Below are positions 53,431 to 64,000 of a stretch of 64,000 nt of DNA, in pieces (the stretch's first letter is position 1; every line of letters starts with the position of its first letter). Location of the stretch: NCBI GenBank assembly GCA_008973525.1, contig WACJ01000549.1, positions 124,001-188,000 of the forward strand, read 5' to 3'. A model generated the notes under the pieces. That model did no database searches, had not been told where the DNA came from, and was given only the letters and a program-made list of their open reading frames with translations. The translations under genes and the position numbers were made by a program. The stretch is from Stenopsyche tienmushanensis. Taxonomy: Eukaryota > Arthropoda > Insecta > Trichoptera > Stenopsychidae.

Positions 53431-55085
53431 CCCGGCCTGGAAAGCTTTCATTGTTTTCAATTCTGGATGCCGATGTCTTGATATTTTTATTCAGGTTCAA
53501 TGACTTCATCTGGTGGCGAGATGATAGCCATAGTTGAGTGGGCAAGGTCTCTATGCCTATTGAATTCGGCTCATCTTGCTGAAACCCTTCACATTACACA
53601 GAACCAACTGAAGTATGAAAAATATTTTTTTATAACAAAGCTTTTAAGTTTTGGAGCACTTAAATTTAGATTATACCAAGTATTGACATTTGAATAGAAC
53701 ATTCAAAGGTTATGGAGACCATTAATGAAAATTTTCATAGGAGTCGTACTTTTTGTTTTATGATGAGCATTCATTAATTTATCTGACTCAGTATGAATGA
53801 AAATGAAGTAATGGATGGAATGAAATAAGTCAAAGCATATTGCAACTTTAAATATTGATTATTTCTACAAGCGTTTAAAATAAAACTCCTAGGTCATGAT
53901 ATTTTCAATATCAAGCGTGCAAGTGGGTAATTGTATAATATAGACGAGATGTTAACTCTTTCCCACTAATGGAAATTGAAGAAACTTAAGTCCTACTAAG
54001 GACTATTTATTTATTACTTTTAATGATATAAGTCCTCTTATTAACAATACATCATAGTGTGCACTCAAATGTTGGAAAAAACGTAAGAAAAAATAAATAA
54101 CTCAGGATGTGCGCTGTGCTTTTATCTTCTTTCTTGCAATTCCAAATTGCATAAAATGTAATTTATTTTGTTTATTAAATGTCTCAAAAACGACGCAAAT
54201 ACCCTTTGAAGTTTAAAAAAAATATTTTTAAATACCGAAATTGACCAAATTAAGTATCACTTAATTAAATTAATTCAGGTAATTTCAAAAATATGTATTG
54301 CAGTAATACATGCCAAATGTAGAAAAATGAAATTTATGTTAACATTTGAATGATTATATCATGTATTTATATTAAAGAAGATGTGTTTAACAATGTATAT
54401 TTTTTAATATCAATAAATGACGAGTTATACTAAGTTTATTCGCGAAGTACTGAGCGTTTCCAAACTTATTATCGGTAGTGTATATTAGAGCTATATGTCA
54501 AATTAACATATGTATGAAGATTCCATAAATCTGCTTAATTTGGAACAAAGATTAGATATAACATTCCATTCTTAAAAAGGAAAACATATCAAAGGATATA
54601 CATATAAAGAAAAAATATATATTTTCGTGATAAAATGGACATACCCAAAGGTGTATGTATGATGGATCTCGTTAATTTAGATGATGATTGATGAAAGTTC
54701 TATCAAAAGCTCTTGGTGGTAGGTATACAATATAGTAGTATAAATTTGAAATATGTTTTTCAGTGTTTCCAGTTCAAAAAACGTAGTTGAAAAATCTGTC
54801 ATACGCGGAATATTTATTGTTAACAGAAGCAATAAAGAACTTTTGCTGTTGAAATTCATATCATAAAACACTAAATCTACCAGGAAAAAATATATTGCTA
54901 CATTAAAATGGATAGAATTAAAATAAATAGAATTTAATATTAACACATCTCCATCGGGTAGGGTATTTTTAGCGTTAAAGATTGATTAAATTCAGTTAGA
55001 GATCACAAAAAGGTAAATAACATTTTTAAAAAATATATAATAACGGCTTATACAAATTTAAATGTCTTATTCTTTATTACATACA

Positions 55086-55802
55086 TTAGAGTATCCCATA
55101 AGTTTCTTTCGTTTTCATATTAAGAATAAAATAAACAATAATTTGTACTACATCAAAATTTATTGAATAATATATGATCCATTCTGTTCTATTACCTTTC
55201 TCCATCTCTCCGGAAGCCTCATAATGCCCTCTTGCCAAAATTTTCCAGGTTTGTTGGCAAAATATTGATCGCCTCGTCTGTTCGCTAATTCTAACCGTTT
55301 TCTGGCAATTGCATCCTTTAGATGTTCTAGTTGGAAACAATATTTTGTTGAATTTATCGTTTCCCCTTGCTGAAGTAGTTCATAATAAACTACCCCCTTT
55401 CAGTCTCACCAAATGCATAGCAAAACTTTTTTTGGATGTAGGCCAGGTTTAGCTACAGTTAAAGCTTCTGTACCCTTGGTCCAAGATCGTTTACGTTGGA
55501 TATTCTATTAGGGTATCCAACTTTCATCTCCAGTGACAAGTCTCTTCGAAAAAGGTTGGCTATTATGTCGTTGGAGAAGAAGATCGCATGTTGAAATACG
55601 CTGAAGTTTACCAACGGCCTGAAGTTCAGAGCCACACATGAACGATTGATGTAGCTCAATTTTGTCAGATGATTGTGGACGGATGTTCGTGGAATTTCTA
55701 ACTTGTTAGCTATTTCGCGAACAGTATATCGCGGATTTTCTCCAACCATGGCTATGATTAGAACTGTGGTCATTTGCGAAAGAAACTTATGGGACAACCT
55801 AA
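55086..55802 (-). mobile_element. Deleted mariner element, second lineage (717 bp)
   Basis: The right end is the complement of ttaggttgtcccataagttt (continuing ctttcgca); the left end is a diverged version (ttagagtatcccataagttt). On the minus strand the transposase start region gives MVGENPRYTVREIANKLEI and SVHNHLTKLSYINRSC (second HTH). After a deletion the C-terminal end gives KDAIARKRLELANRRG, then FWQEGIMRLPERWRKVIEQN. The catalytic core is missing. The TIRs differ clearly from the 20152 copy, so this is a separate mariner subfamily. Confidence 0.88.
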
Positions 55803-55999
55803 TATTTTATGTCGACTGAAAAGGTGGTTGTAAATAATTATATATATATATATAAGAGTCATTTTTGAAAAAAATAATTTATTATTTACTCTATAAAGTA
55901 ATGGATTAAATTCTGGTGATCTTAAAATATTCAATTTCATAGCATTAAAAATTTGTTATTATGTGTCAAGAATGTCTTTTAGATGTTATATGTTAATAT

Positions 56000-56420
56000 T
56001 TCGCACTGCCCACATGAGTGATGTTTATACCTACGTGCCTTTGTTTGGCCTATTTATTTTAACGACCACGGAGAATTTCAAAGCCCATGGGAATAGAGAT
56101 AGTTCCCCGGAAAAGGCACGTCCTAAAATATTGACCAGCCGGTATGCAGTGTGAAATATTAAATGGATCTTTATGGTGTTTTATATTGAATAGGAATTAC
56201 GACACCGTGTAAGATTAATGGGCTGTGTAACCGGAGATGTGAATAATCCACCGGGGGTGTTATGTGAAAGAGTTAGGAAGGATAGGAGGATGAGTGGTAC
56301 TAGCCGCAAATATATTTTGAGGGGTGTGTGAAAGTATTTTGAGCTTCCATAATGAAACATTGGCTCATTAATTTTTCATTCACTTCGCTTGCGAATAGCT
56401 TCCGGAAACGCTTTAATAGT
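56000..56420. other. Candidate intronic regulatory island
   Basis: Balanced composition (gttccccggaaaaggcacgt; aatccaccgggggtgttatg), no ORF or repeat signature. Confidence 0.25.
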
Positions 56421-58187
56421 ATATTACAAACAATAACAACGCATATATTAACGCGATTTATTTTCTACACAAAGAGTAATAAACTTAAATTATGGATGTT
56501 CCAAAAGTGTCGATAAAAATCCTTTGGGATATCGTCGCTCAGATATATTTATATGGCGCTCTAGGCACATATTAGTCAAGCATTTTTACGAACTTTATTT
56601 AGAATTATACTCAGAAAATCCGTTTTTACCATAATTCGGGATGCAAAACTGACAGAGGTTTTAAGAGTTGTCCTTTTCTCAATTGGGCTCTACAGACGAA
56701 AAAAAAATAATTCCTTGCGACTATCCTTCTCAAGCCTCTGTTAATACATCAACTTGACAGCGGTATCTTGAAGAAGGTCTCTAAGGCAACTGATGACACA
56801 AAATACTACGCTAGAAATACAAAACGAAGGTCTGCGAACCGAAAAAAATATATTATCTAAATCTAATCATATATTAATTAAATCAAATTTTTGTTTTCCT
56901 CTATTTGAAATGCCATAAACATTATAGGAAAAGATTTTCCATGTAGTAGAATATCATTTGTCTTCACACATAATTAAGTCAAAATAGGACTATTTTAATA
57001 AGTAATAAATAATTTATAAATTAGTAACAAAATTAAGGTGTTAAGTATTGATATTATGAAATTTATGAGCATCTAGTGGTAGAATTATATTATTTCAGAA
57101 TAAATTCATCATTTACTTTTGAAAATGTATCAATCAAAATCGATCAAGGGCTAATCCTGCATTTACTTGTTTTAATTTCAAGAATTAGAAGGTTCTGCTT
57201 AGTCTAAATATAACTTTGAAATTAATGTGTTTGATTTTTATAGGTTTCATCATTTTATATTTGATGTATGTTAATCAGTTATTTTTCTTTTTTGAAAAAT
57301 GTTTGCCAACCCTGATTAGAAGCAACAAGCCATGATGAATTGTAGAGCAATGTCTACGCTTGGTTACCAATGTCGCACAATACATTCTTCGAGATTGAAT
57401 GATCCAAGCTGACATTCGAAGGAAATAAGCCTATTTGTGACGATATTCGTTTTCTTTTCCTAGTTTTAGCATTTATATACAAACTAAAATTAGGAATTTA
57501 TACTGGCCTTGATTTTTATATTTTTAGAAAAATATAAATATTTCCAGGGTTTGTATTTACTTTTGCTAGAATATTTGGCGCACAGCTCAATGTGGAAAGA
57601 TTCTTAAAGGCTGTGGCTCAGACTCATTTTTCAAAATTATTTACGGGTCATTTGTGTCTTATGATTTTCATTTACTTGATTTAATGGACATTTATTACTC
57701 TTAGAATTTGTATGAATATTTATATATTACGAGATAGACTGAGAAGCTGTATTTCAAAGCTTAGTGTTTCGATGTCGGATAAGCAGATTTAAATCTTAAA
57801 TAAACATATCAGCTTACACATGTATTACACATACGTTATATTGATTTTATGTGATTGATAATATGATGATGATTTTTTATTTTTTTAAATGACTTAGATC
57901 TTCCCTAAAAAAGGTTGTTACTCAATATAACCTCCTTTGACATGGATAATTGAAAGTAATCATTGTTCAATTGCAGTTGCTGTTATTCAAAATATAATCG
58001 GATCGGATCCTGCTAGTTTAATAGCCACTCACTGGCCAACCTATCTATGAATTTTTCATTTAAGCAATTTTTTTGATTTATCATATTTATGCATACTACT
58101 TCATCACTCAGATCTGATTTATTGACACAATATAATTTAAAACAGCTGCTTATTGTCTCTTGGTTTTAAGAAATTTGGAACCTTCAC

Positions 58188-58799
58188 TAGGGAATCCAAT
58201 TCCGGACGGTTTTAGGTGCTCATGAATCCCGGACTTAGTAAACGTAATTCCGAAATATTCGGGATTGAAATTTTTTTTGGCAAGCTTAGACGACGCCTAG
58301 GGACTGGAACTCTAATCTATGTATACATTTATACAGTACATATATGTTTTTCAAATTATTATATTAACTTTTCCCTACCGGTGATGTATTTACTACACCT
58401 CGACTCAAATAATGTGAATATCGATATGAAATATAATAGATACGGGGTTCAGAATTTTTGTATTCTTCCGTGATATAATTACGAATTACACCAAAGTATT
58501 ATAGTATATAAGTATTCATTTGCAGCGACGAAAATAAATAAGTTGTCGGGAAATCGAGATTTTTGCGAGTTTTAGTTCGTGTATCAGCAGAAAGGATTGT
58601 ATTTTTATCTTTTCTTAAATAAATAAAATCTTTCGCCTTCAAATTATAGACTTATTAGTAAGTTTTGATCAAATTTATCAATGTAATTTCTTAAACTATT
58701 AAAAATCCCGGTCCTGGTATCCCGGGACTGGTCCCGGGATGATCTAATGTAATCCCGAAATCCCGGGATCGAAATTTTGGCTCGGGATTGGATTCCCTA
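58188..58799. mobile_element. 612-bp hAT element, 'TAGGGAATCC' family, copy 4
   Basis: The ends are tagggaatccaat and its complement. Exact 8-bp duplications accttcac lie at 58180-58187 and 58800-58807. The interior aligns with copies 2 and 3 (ggtgatgtatttactacacc; aatatcgatatgaaatataa). It lacks the middle segment that copy 3 retains. Confidence 0.93.
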
Positions 58800-59525
58800 A
58801 CCTTCACTGTATCATGTAGAGACTTTTCGAGAAATTCCCAAGCTTTGTATTCATTCCAATAATGTATATAGAAATTTTGTTCATCAAAGTACAGTAAATG
58901 AAATGCAAGCCTATGTGATCTACTTTTTTAGTACAGAAATAAATCTTGAATTTTTTTGAAAATAAATTTGAAACCCAAAGCGTAAAACTAAACCACGAAG
59001 AGTAACCTGAAAGCATGGCCAAAATACATGTAGAGAGGTGATTATGTATTTATCATTTCATATGAATACTTCGGCAGTCCAAAGCTAAAGCATATTGATT
59101 ACTAAACATTAAATAAAACTTTATAATTTTTACCAAAGTTTTTAAATTTGCTAAATTTATTTTCTTTCCCTTAAAATGGACCCTGAATTCTCTTCTTCTC
59201 AACAAAATATAGAAAAGTAGGATAACCGCACTCAGTACATTTAATATGCAAATGTGCCTTGCCATCAAAGATTATAGCGATATTGAATTCAAATAAGAAT
59301 GTCTGGCACGTAAATAATTCTGATTTCAAAGAATAGGATTAGATACTGGATGCTTATTATAAAGATCAGTTTGAAAGGATAATAACAATATTATTTAAAA
59401 TTAATGATAAATTCACTCATTGCTCATAGTTCCTCTTTCTCTTAAAACTTATTTTTAAATTATCCAAAATTAACGATATGTTAAAGGCAATGGGAATCCA
59501 TCAAATAAAAACAATTCTACTCATG

Positions 59526-59560
59526 AGAAATATATATATATATATATATATTTCTCAGGA

Positions 59561-59593
<33 letters not shown>
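59526..59593. repeat. Paired (TA)n tracts forming a perfect hairpin
   Basis: gagaaa, then an alternating A/T run, then tttctc forms a palindrome (59526-59558); a second (TA)n run follows from 59563. Confidence 0.8.
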
Positions 59594-59595
<2 letters not shown>

Positions 59596-60009
59596 TTGCT
59601 CATATCCTTCGATGGACTTAACACTTAAAGAGCATGTTTGTTCTTAACAACACAACAGCATCTGAGGATATTAGTATTGTCAATGACGCATATGGTGCAT
59701 ATCGAGACGTTTGCAATAAAATATAATGAAAAACATACTTAATATTTAAATTCTGCTTGTAAAACTTTTCATGTTTTATAAAAATCTACTCATATCGGTT
59801 ATTCAAGTAAAAAATTAGTTCATGCATATCAAATTTGAGTTTTATAGTGCACACTTAAATTCAAGGGATGGTCTTGAACTTCCATCTATGATTGTATGTA
59901 TTAATATTTGATCTCGATTTATTTGTTTCTATAATGAAAAAGCTAATCGAAATTTTACAACCATGGTTTTTGTGCAATAAAACGTAGAATGTGAAGTGCC
60001 TTTCTGAAG

Positions 60010-60330
60010 CATCGAACTCGCAGAGAAAATTATTCGCGACGGACTCGTTACGCGCTCTTGCTTACCAATTATGTCAGAGAGGAAGAACAATCCGGATGGA
60101 GTTCTTCTTCGGTTGTAAGATTTCATGGTAAGCAATAAATTAATATTTTCGGTCGCCAGTTTCTACCATTACTCGTTTTTCTTCGCATTTTTCCAACCAT
60201 TTTTATTGCTGCACTGCCACTAAAAGACGTCCCGGGAGCGTCGAGGCGCCAGCGCCCTTCCAGGCTTCGATATAATTTATTAACCGGATTGAACACAACT
60301 GCGTACGAACGAGTACCCTTATGATGCCAT
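60010..60330. other. GC-rich intronic island near the TM3 exon
   Basis: Contains cccgggagcgtcgaggcgcc and cagcgcccttccaggcttcg, the most GC-rich host-like sequence in the window, about 400 bp downstream of the TM3 exon. No ORF or splice pattern that I could join to the receptor. Confidence 0.3.
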
Positions 60331-60703
60331 CGGTCTCTTTAAATATAGCCAAATTTATTTGTAAATCTCTGAATAATGGACATAGAAAGATTTCTTTTTC
60401 AGAAATAAATTCAACGTTTTATAGAGCAGAAAATTCTGTTTATTTTAATGAAAACGAATTTTCAGTCCGTTCGGCATTCCAATTCATTCTAATAAAATCC
60501 AAAAATGTATGAAATTCATTTCATTTCAACGCTATAATTAAATACACGTATACGATTACTATATAGGATTTACTCATGGGAATACAGCAAATTTAATCAT
60601 AGATCCCAAAGTTACCCATGTTCGACTGGAATAATTACGCAAACGTAAAGTTCTACGCTGTTGCAATCATATTATAAATTTCCTGGAATTCTCATCGCCC
60701 TAC

Positions 60704-60820
60704 CTTTTTACTGGAATGACGATGATATCTCGCTGGATGAAGAAGACACACGTATCGATCTATTGCCATACACACCAAGATGACCGCACTTTGTTGACTA
60801 AGAGCACCTCGAAGTAAAGC
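60704..60820 (-). CDS. GPCR exon: TM3 and DRY motif (39 codons)
   Basis: The exon is 117 bp, phase 0 at both ends. The acceptor is a T-rich tract ending in cag at 60821-60823; the donor is AAAAAG|gta at 60702-60703. The product starts ALLRGALSQQ, runs through the TM3 core SAVILVCMAI, then DRYVCLLHPARYH and ends HSSKK. The DRY ionic-lock motif followed by V-x-x-L-x-x-P is diagnostic of rhodopsin-class receptors. The usual TM3 disulphide Cys would sit four residues before this exon begins, so it must be encoded upstream. The next exon is 24.5 kb away and continues directly into TM4 with no frame conflict. Confidence 0.93.
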
Positions 60821-60823
60821 CTG

Positions 60824-63620
60824 AAAAATAAATAAAACGAATATTTAATGGATAAATGTTTCATTGTATTTTTACAATATGCCGCATGAAATTCATACTA
60901 TTAATTTTGCGAACTTAAATAATCCAGATTGTAGAAAGAAAATTCGATACACGATTGTTTAAATCCAAATTTGGCCTAATTTTCTGGATCTGCACATACA
61001 CATACATCATCCCTAAAAATTATAAGGGATAGAGAAGAGATCTTAAGAATAAATGAATTGCATTGAAGATGTTTAGATTTAATGTCGGAGTATATGAATA
61101 TTATGATTATATCTTGGATCAATGTCTACCATTTACATTAATCTTAAAATAATTTCGTTCCTTAGAAATAAAATTATTTTATAAGTCATGATAATAAATA
61201 TACACAATAAATGGTATTTCTTTCCTTTTAAGTTGCGTAACAGAATTAAAGCTAATTTTCGCTCCTGCTTTTCCTCGTATATTATGATTCATTAAAAAAG
61301 TGTTTGTACAAAAACGTACATAAATATACACTTAGACAAATGTGAGTCAATCTAAGGAAGCAAATGGTTGTGGCAGGAGAAAAATGAGGGCCGAGCAAAC
61401 GTTCTGAAGTAGGTCTTTATTTTTTTTCCACCGACTGATTGATAGATTAAAAAAATGTAATGGAAAGGCGCGTACAAAAGGAAAGAACATACTTCTTGAA
61501 GTGTTTTGAGAAAAAGCCGAGTTTTCCTCAATACAGTAATGGGTTTCATTAGAAAAAATATACACAAAAAATTCGACGTTCTCCCACACGGATTATCCAC
61601 GTATTTCTCTCGAATAACTCAGAAAAAAATGTTGTGTGGTAAAATACTATTACACTTCAACAAGATTTTCTTCTTTAATATCCTGTTTATTTTATAGCCT
61701 AAGATATTTCAATTAATAAACAACTTTTTTCTTTTTTATGACATATGACAAAAAATGAGCCGATGAACACTTTTAAGCATATTTATACAAATATCCCGTT
61801 ATAAGATCCCACTAATGTTAATTTGTGTTTAAGCGCTAAACAAAACAGTGTTAAGTGAAGTTATCTTAACACTTTTTTTTACACACAACCAGTTTCATTT
61901 TAGTTGAAAAATAATGATAATTTTGCTACCAAGATTTCCATTCAAATAATTCTATCCTAGTTTAACCATATTTGGAAGGTAATAAAAAACCACCCCTGGG
62001 AAAAAACATTCTATGGAGATAGTCTACATCTGAAAAATAAGAAAAAGTTGTTGATTTTAGGTGATTTAATACCTTTTTCTGATGTAATATCTGGGCTTTA
62101 TTAGCTCTTTTTTAAATGAGTGCTGATAACCAGTTTAAAGAACTTTTCTATCAGAATCTTCATGATAATTAATTTGTAAAGTATTCTGTTATTCACGCTA
62201 ATGAAATCACATCGAAACTTACCAAGATCGTTGTATTTCTACAATTATTAATAATATGATGCTAAATGTATCGCTAAAGTCTATCTTGGAAGAGAGTCTC
62301 ATGGGCTGACGTATTTCTGAATAGTGAATTTGGTCCCATATACATAATGCAAAATGCACATCAGAGAGATTGGATGCATACGATTGAATGCAATTGAATG
62401 CAGATTGGACACACCGGCAACAATATACGGAAAAAGAAAATAAGAAGCATATCTAAGGTGGCGTTGGCAGTTATTCAGCGGACATGAGCAAGCCTTTGTT
62501 GTTCGATGTATAGGAAAGAGAAAAGATTTTCAGAATCACAATTTATATATTATACAATATAAGAGAATATCATATACGATTATTCTATTCCAATTTAGTC
62601 GACTTTTAAATTTATTAAATTATAATATTAAACATTATTATCGTCAATGTAATTAAAGTCGTATGAAAAATAATATTTTTTCTTACTTAGTAGTTAATAA
62701 AAAGCGCCTGTTAAATCCTTGTTTTGACAAAAATACTAAAAACTTATTCATAGCGTGTATATACAGTATTAGCCAATTCAAGTGTTATCATTTTCAATAT
62801 GTTATAGTTGTCAAAATAACAGCGAGCTAATTTTTGCTTGGTGTCAGTTTATGATATTACATAGAAAGTAATAGTGTTCAGCTTAAATATAATAATAAAT
62901 GCTTGCAGTGCATTTTTAACATGAAAAACATCTATGTACGTGGCATCATTATTAGTTTAAATGGGACTGTCGCTATCGCGAATACTAGCAACTTTTCTGC
63001 GAAATGATTTGAAAGGTGTGAATTGAATGACATCCAAAGAAGAGCGCAGAAAAGTTACACGTATATTTAAAAGTGTTCCATTCGCTGAATTTTATATAAG
63101 AAATTATTGACAGTTGAATCGTTTATCGATAAAATTGCAATCATGTTCATCTGAATGTTTACATCAATAATTTCAAACAGTGAGTGATCATTAGGTAGCC
63201 GTACATCTGAATGTTTAGGTAATATTTAGACCAAACATCGTTTGAATTAAAAGCAATATTATGAATTTGATTGAGTAAACATTACACTTTTTCCTGAATA
63301 ATAATGTAAAAATTGTTAAAATAAGCCTTTGTATTGTAAAAAAATACATACAGTATAATTCATACTTAGCTCTCATACAACACAGTACTTCTCTAACACG
63401 ATTTTGATTTTACACGGTCGATGAATTGTGGCATATAGTAGAAAAGTTTAAATAATAGTAGAAAAGATGGAGAATTATCTGGATCTGACTATAATGAAAA
63501 AAATATATCTTTGGACAGAAACATTACATAGCAATTATCACTAAAAAAAATTCGTTGATCATTGAAAAAATATTGGTAATCTCAAATACTCATAGTCGAG
63601 TGTTCAATGAAATCTGAAAA
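60824..63620. other. Intron upstream of the TM3 exon
   Basis: Looked for a TM1/TM2 exon on the minus strand (hydrophobic run with an N-x-x-V or LAxxD motif) and found none. Only AT-rich sequence and short chance frames. Confidence 0.5.
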
Positions 63621-63639
63621 AATCGGGAAGATGTGGACA

Positions 63640-63890
63640 CAAGGAAGATGAGTGCTGCACAAGCTAAGCTAAGAGAACTTGAACGACGAAGAAAACTTCT
63701 AAAAATGTAATCCGAAACGCCGTTTTTAGGCGACTTACTAACTGGAGATGAGAAATGAGTTTTTGACTCTAATTATGGACGCAAAAATCAATGGTTATCG
63801 AAAGGTTAGGTAGTAAAACCAACCCCGAAGCCCAGCCTTTTGGTTTGGTGGGACTGCAAGGGTCTTTATGAGTACATCTTATATTTTTTT
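63640..63890 (+). pseudogene. Mariner transposase relic at the window edge
   Basis: One plus frame gives AKLRELERRRKLLKM, stop, SETPFLGDLLTGDEK, stop (TGA where TGG is usual), VFDSNYGRKNQWLSKG, stop, VVKPTPKPSLLVWWDCKG. These match, in order, the mariner 'ERRRxLL', 'PFLxRxVTGDEKWxxY', 'KxQW' and 'WWDxKG' blocks, including the first two catalytic Asp residues. Three in-frame stops make it dead. No terminal repeats seen. Confidence 0.75.
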
Positions 63891-64000
63891 AAATAAAATG
63901 ATAGTTTCTCAAATAGAATTGCAAAATTAACAAGGGAATTAGACAAGTGCTTATCGCCTTCTCATTAAATAATTAGAGATATATTTACTAAAAATCGATT

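Larger units (their letters stand above)
36199..60703 (-). other. GPCR intron 1 of the visible part (24.5 kb)
   Basis: This intron lies between the TM3 and TM4 exons. It holds copies of a dispersed repeat, five recognisable DNA transposons, a Tigger-like scrap and several candidate regulatory islands, all listed separately. The rest (notably 41.1-42.1, 45-46.8, 47.3-49.6, 50.1-51.9, 52.2-53.1, 53.8-55.0 and 56.5-58.1 kb) is AT-rich sequence with no recognisable feature. Confidence 0.65.
10889..60820 (-). other. Gene span: class A orphan GPCR, 5'-partial, six exons
   Basis: This gene encodes a seven-transmembrane receptor at the plasma membrane, expected to couple to heterotrimeric G proteins. 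Seen in order on the minus strand: TM3 with DRY, TM4 with its conserved Trp, ECL2 with a Cys, TM5 with Pro and Tyr, TM6, TM7 with NPFLY, and a tail with a CC pair. Exons are 60820-60704, 36198-36059, 35908-35737, 19899-19771, 18931-18806 and 11866-10889. Every junction has an AG acceptor or GT donor and the frame is continuous. TM1, TM2 and the TM3 start (including the usual disulphide Cys) are missing, so the 5' exons must lie beyond position 64000 or escaped me. The ligand is unknown; I recognise no named subfamily. The overall fold resembles amine-receptor-like orphans, which is inference only. Confidence 0.93.

Overview
This is animal DNA, most likely from an arthropod and probably an insect. 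It is strongly AT-rich and gene-sparse. It is loaded with decayed DNA transposons (mariner of several lineages, hAT, a piggyBac-like element, a possible Tigger/pogo relic) and non-LTR retrotransposon scraps of the kinds common in insect genomes. There is no operon-like packing, rRNA, convincing tRNA or CRISPR array.

The one host gene I can support is a class A (rhodopsin-family) G-protein-coupled receptor on the minus strand. Six exons are visible: TM3 (60704-60820), TM4/ECL2 (36059-36198), TM5/ICL3 (35737-35908), TM6 (19771-19899), TM7 (18806-18931) and a long cytoplasmic tail (11866 down to 10889). All exon edges carry GT/AG signals and the phases are compatible (0, 2, 0, 0, 0), so they join into one reading frame. 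The TM1-TM2 exons lie beyond the right edge. The introns are about 24.5 kb, 150 bp, 15.8 kb, 0.8 kb and 6.9 kb. Two points stand out. The tail carries one in-frame UGA (11366-11368) followed by 158 more open codons in the same frame, and the TM6 'CWxP' toggle tryptophan is replaced.

Region by region. 1-10.8 kb, 3' of the receptor: mariner debris with an inserted MITE-like piece, LINE fragments, dispersed repeats, a decayed hAT transposase, and a 1.73-kb non-autonomous hAT element (8-bp target duplication) filled with about 53 copies of a 24-bp minisatellite. 10.8-36.2 kb: receptor exons, with a deleted mariner in intron 5 and a deleted mariner, two hAT-family copies and a LINE RT scrap in intron 3. 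36.2-60.7 kb: the giant intron 1, with a 249-bp hAT MITE, a piggyBac-like element, two more copies of the 'TAGGGAATCC' hAT family, a deleted mariner, a Tigger-like scrap and several compositionally distinct islands that could be intronic enhancers. 60.8-64 kb: intron upstream of the TM3 exon, with another mariner relic at the edge.

Most other open frames are short chance frames or lie inside or antisense to transposons. The three longest come from the minisatellite and are not genes.
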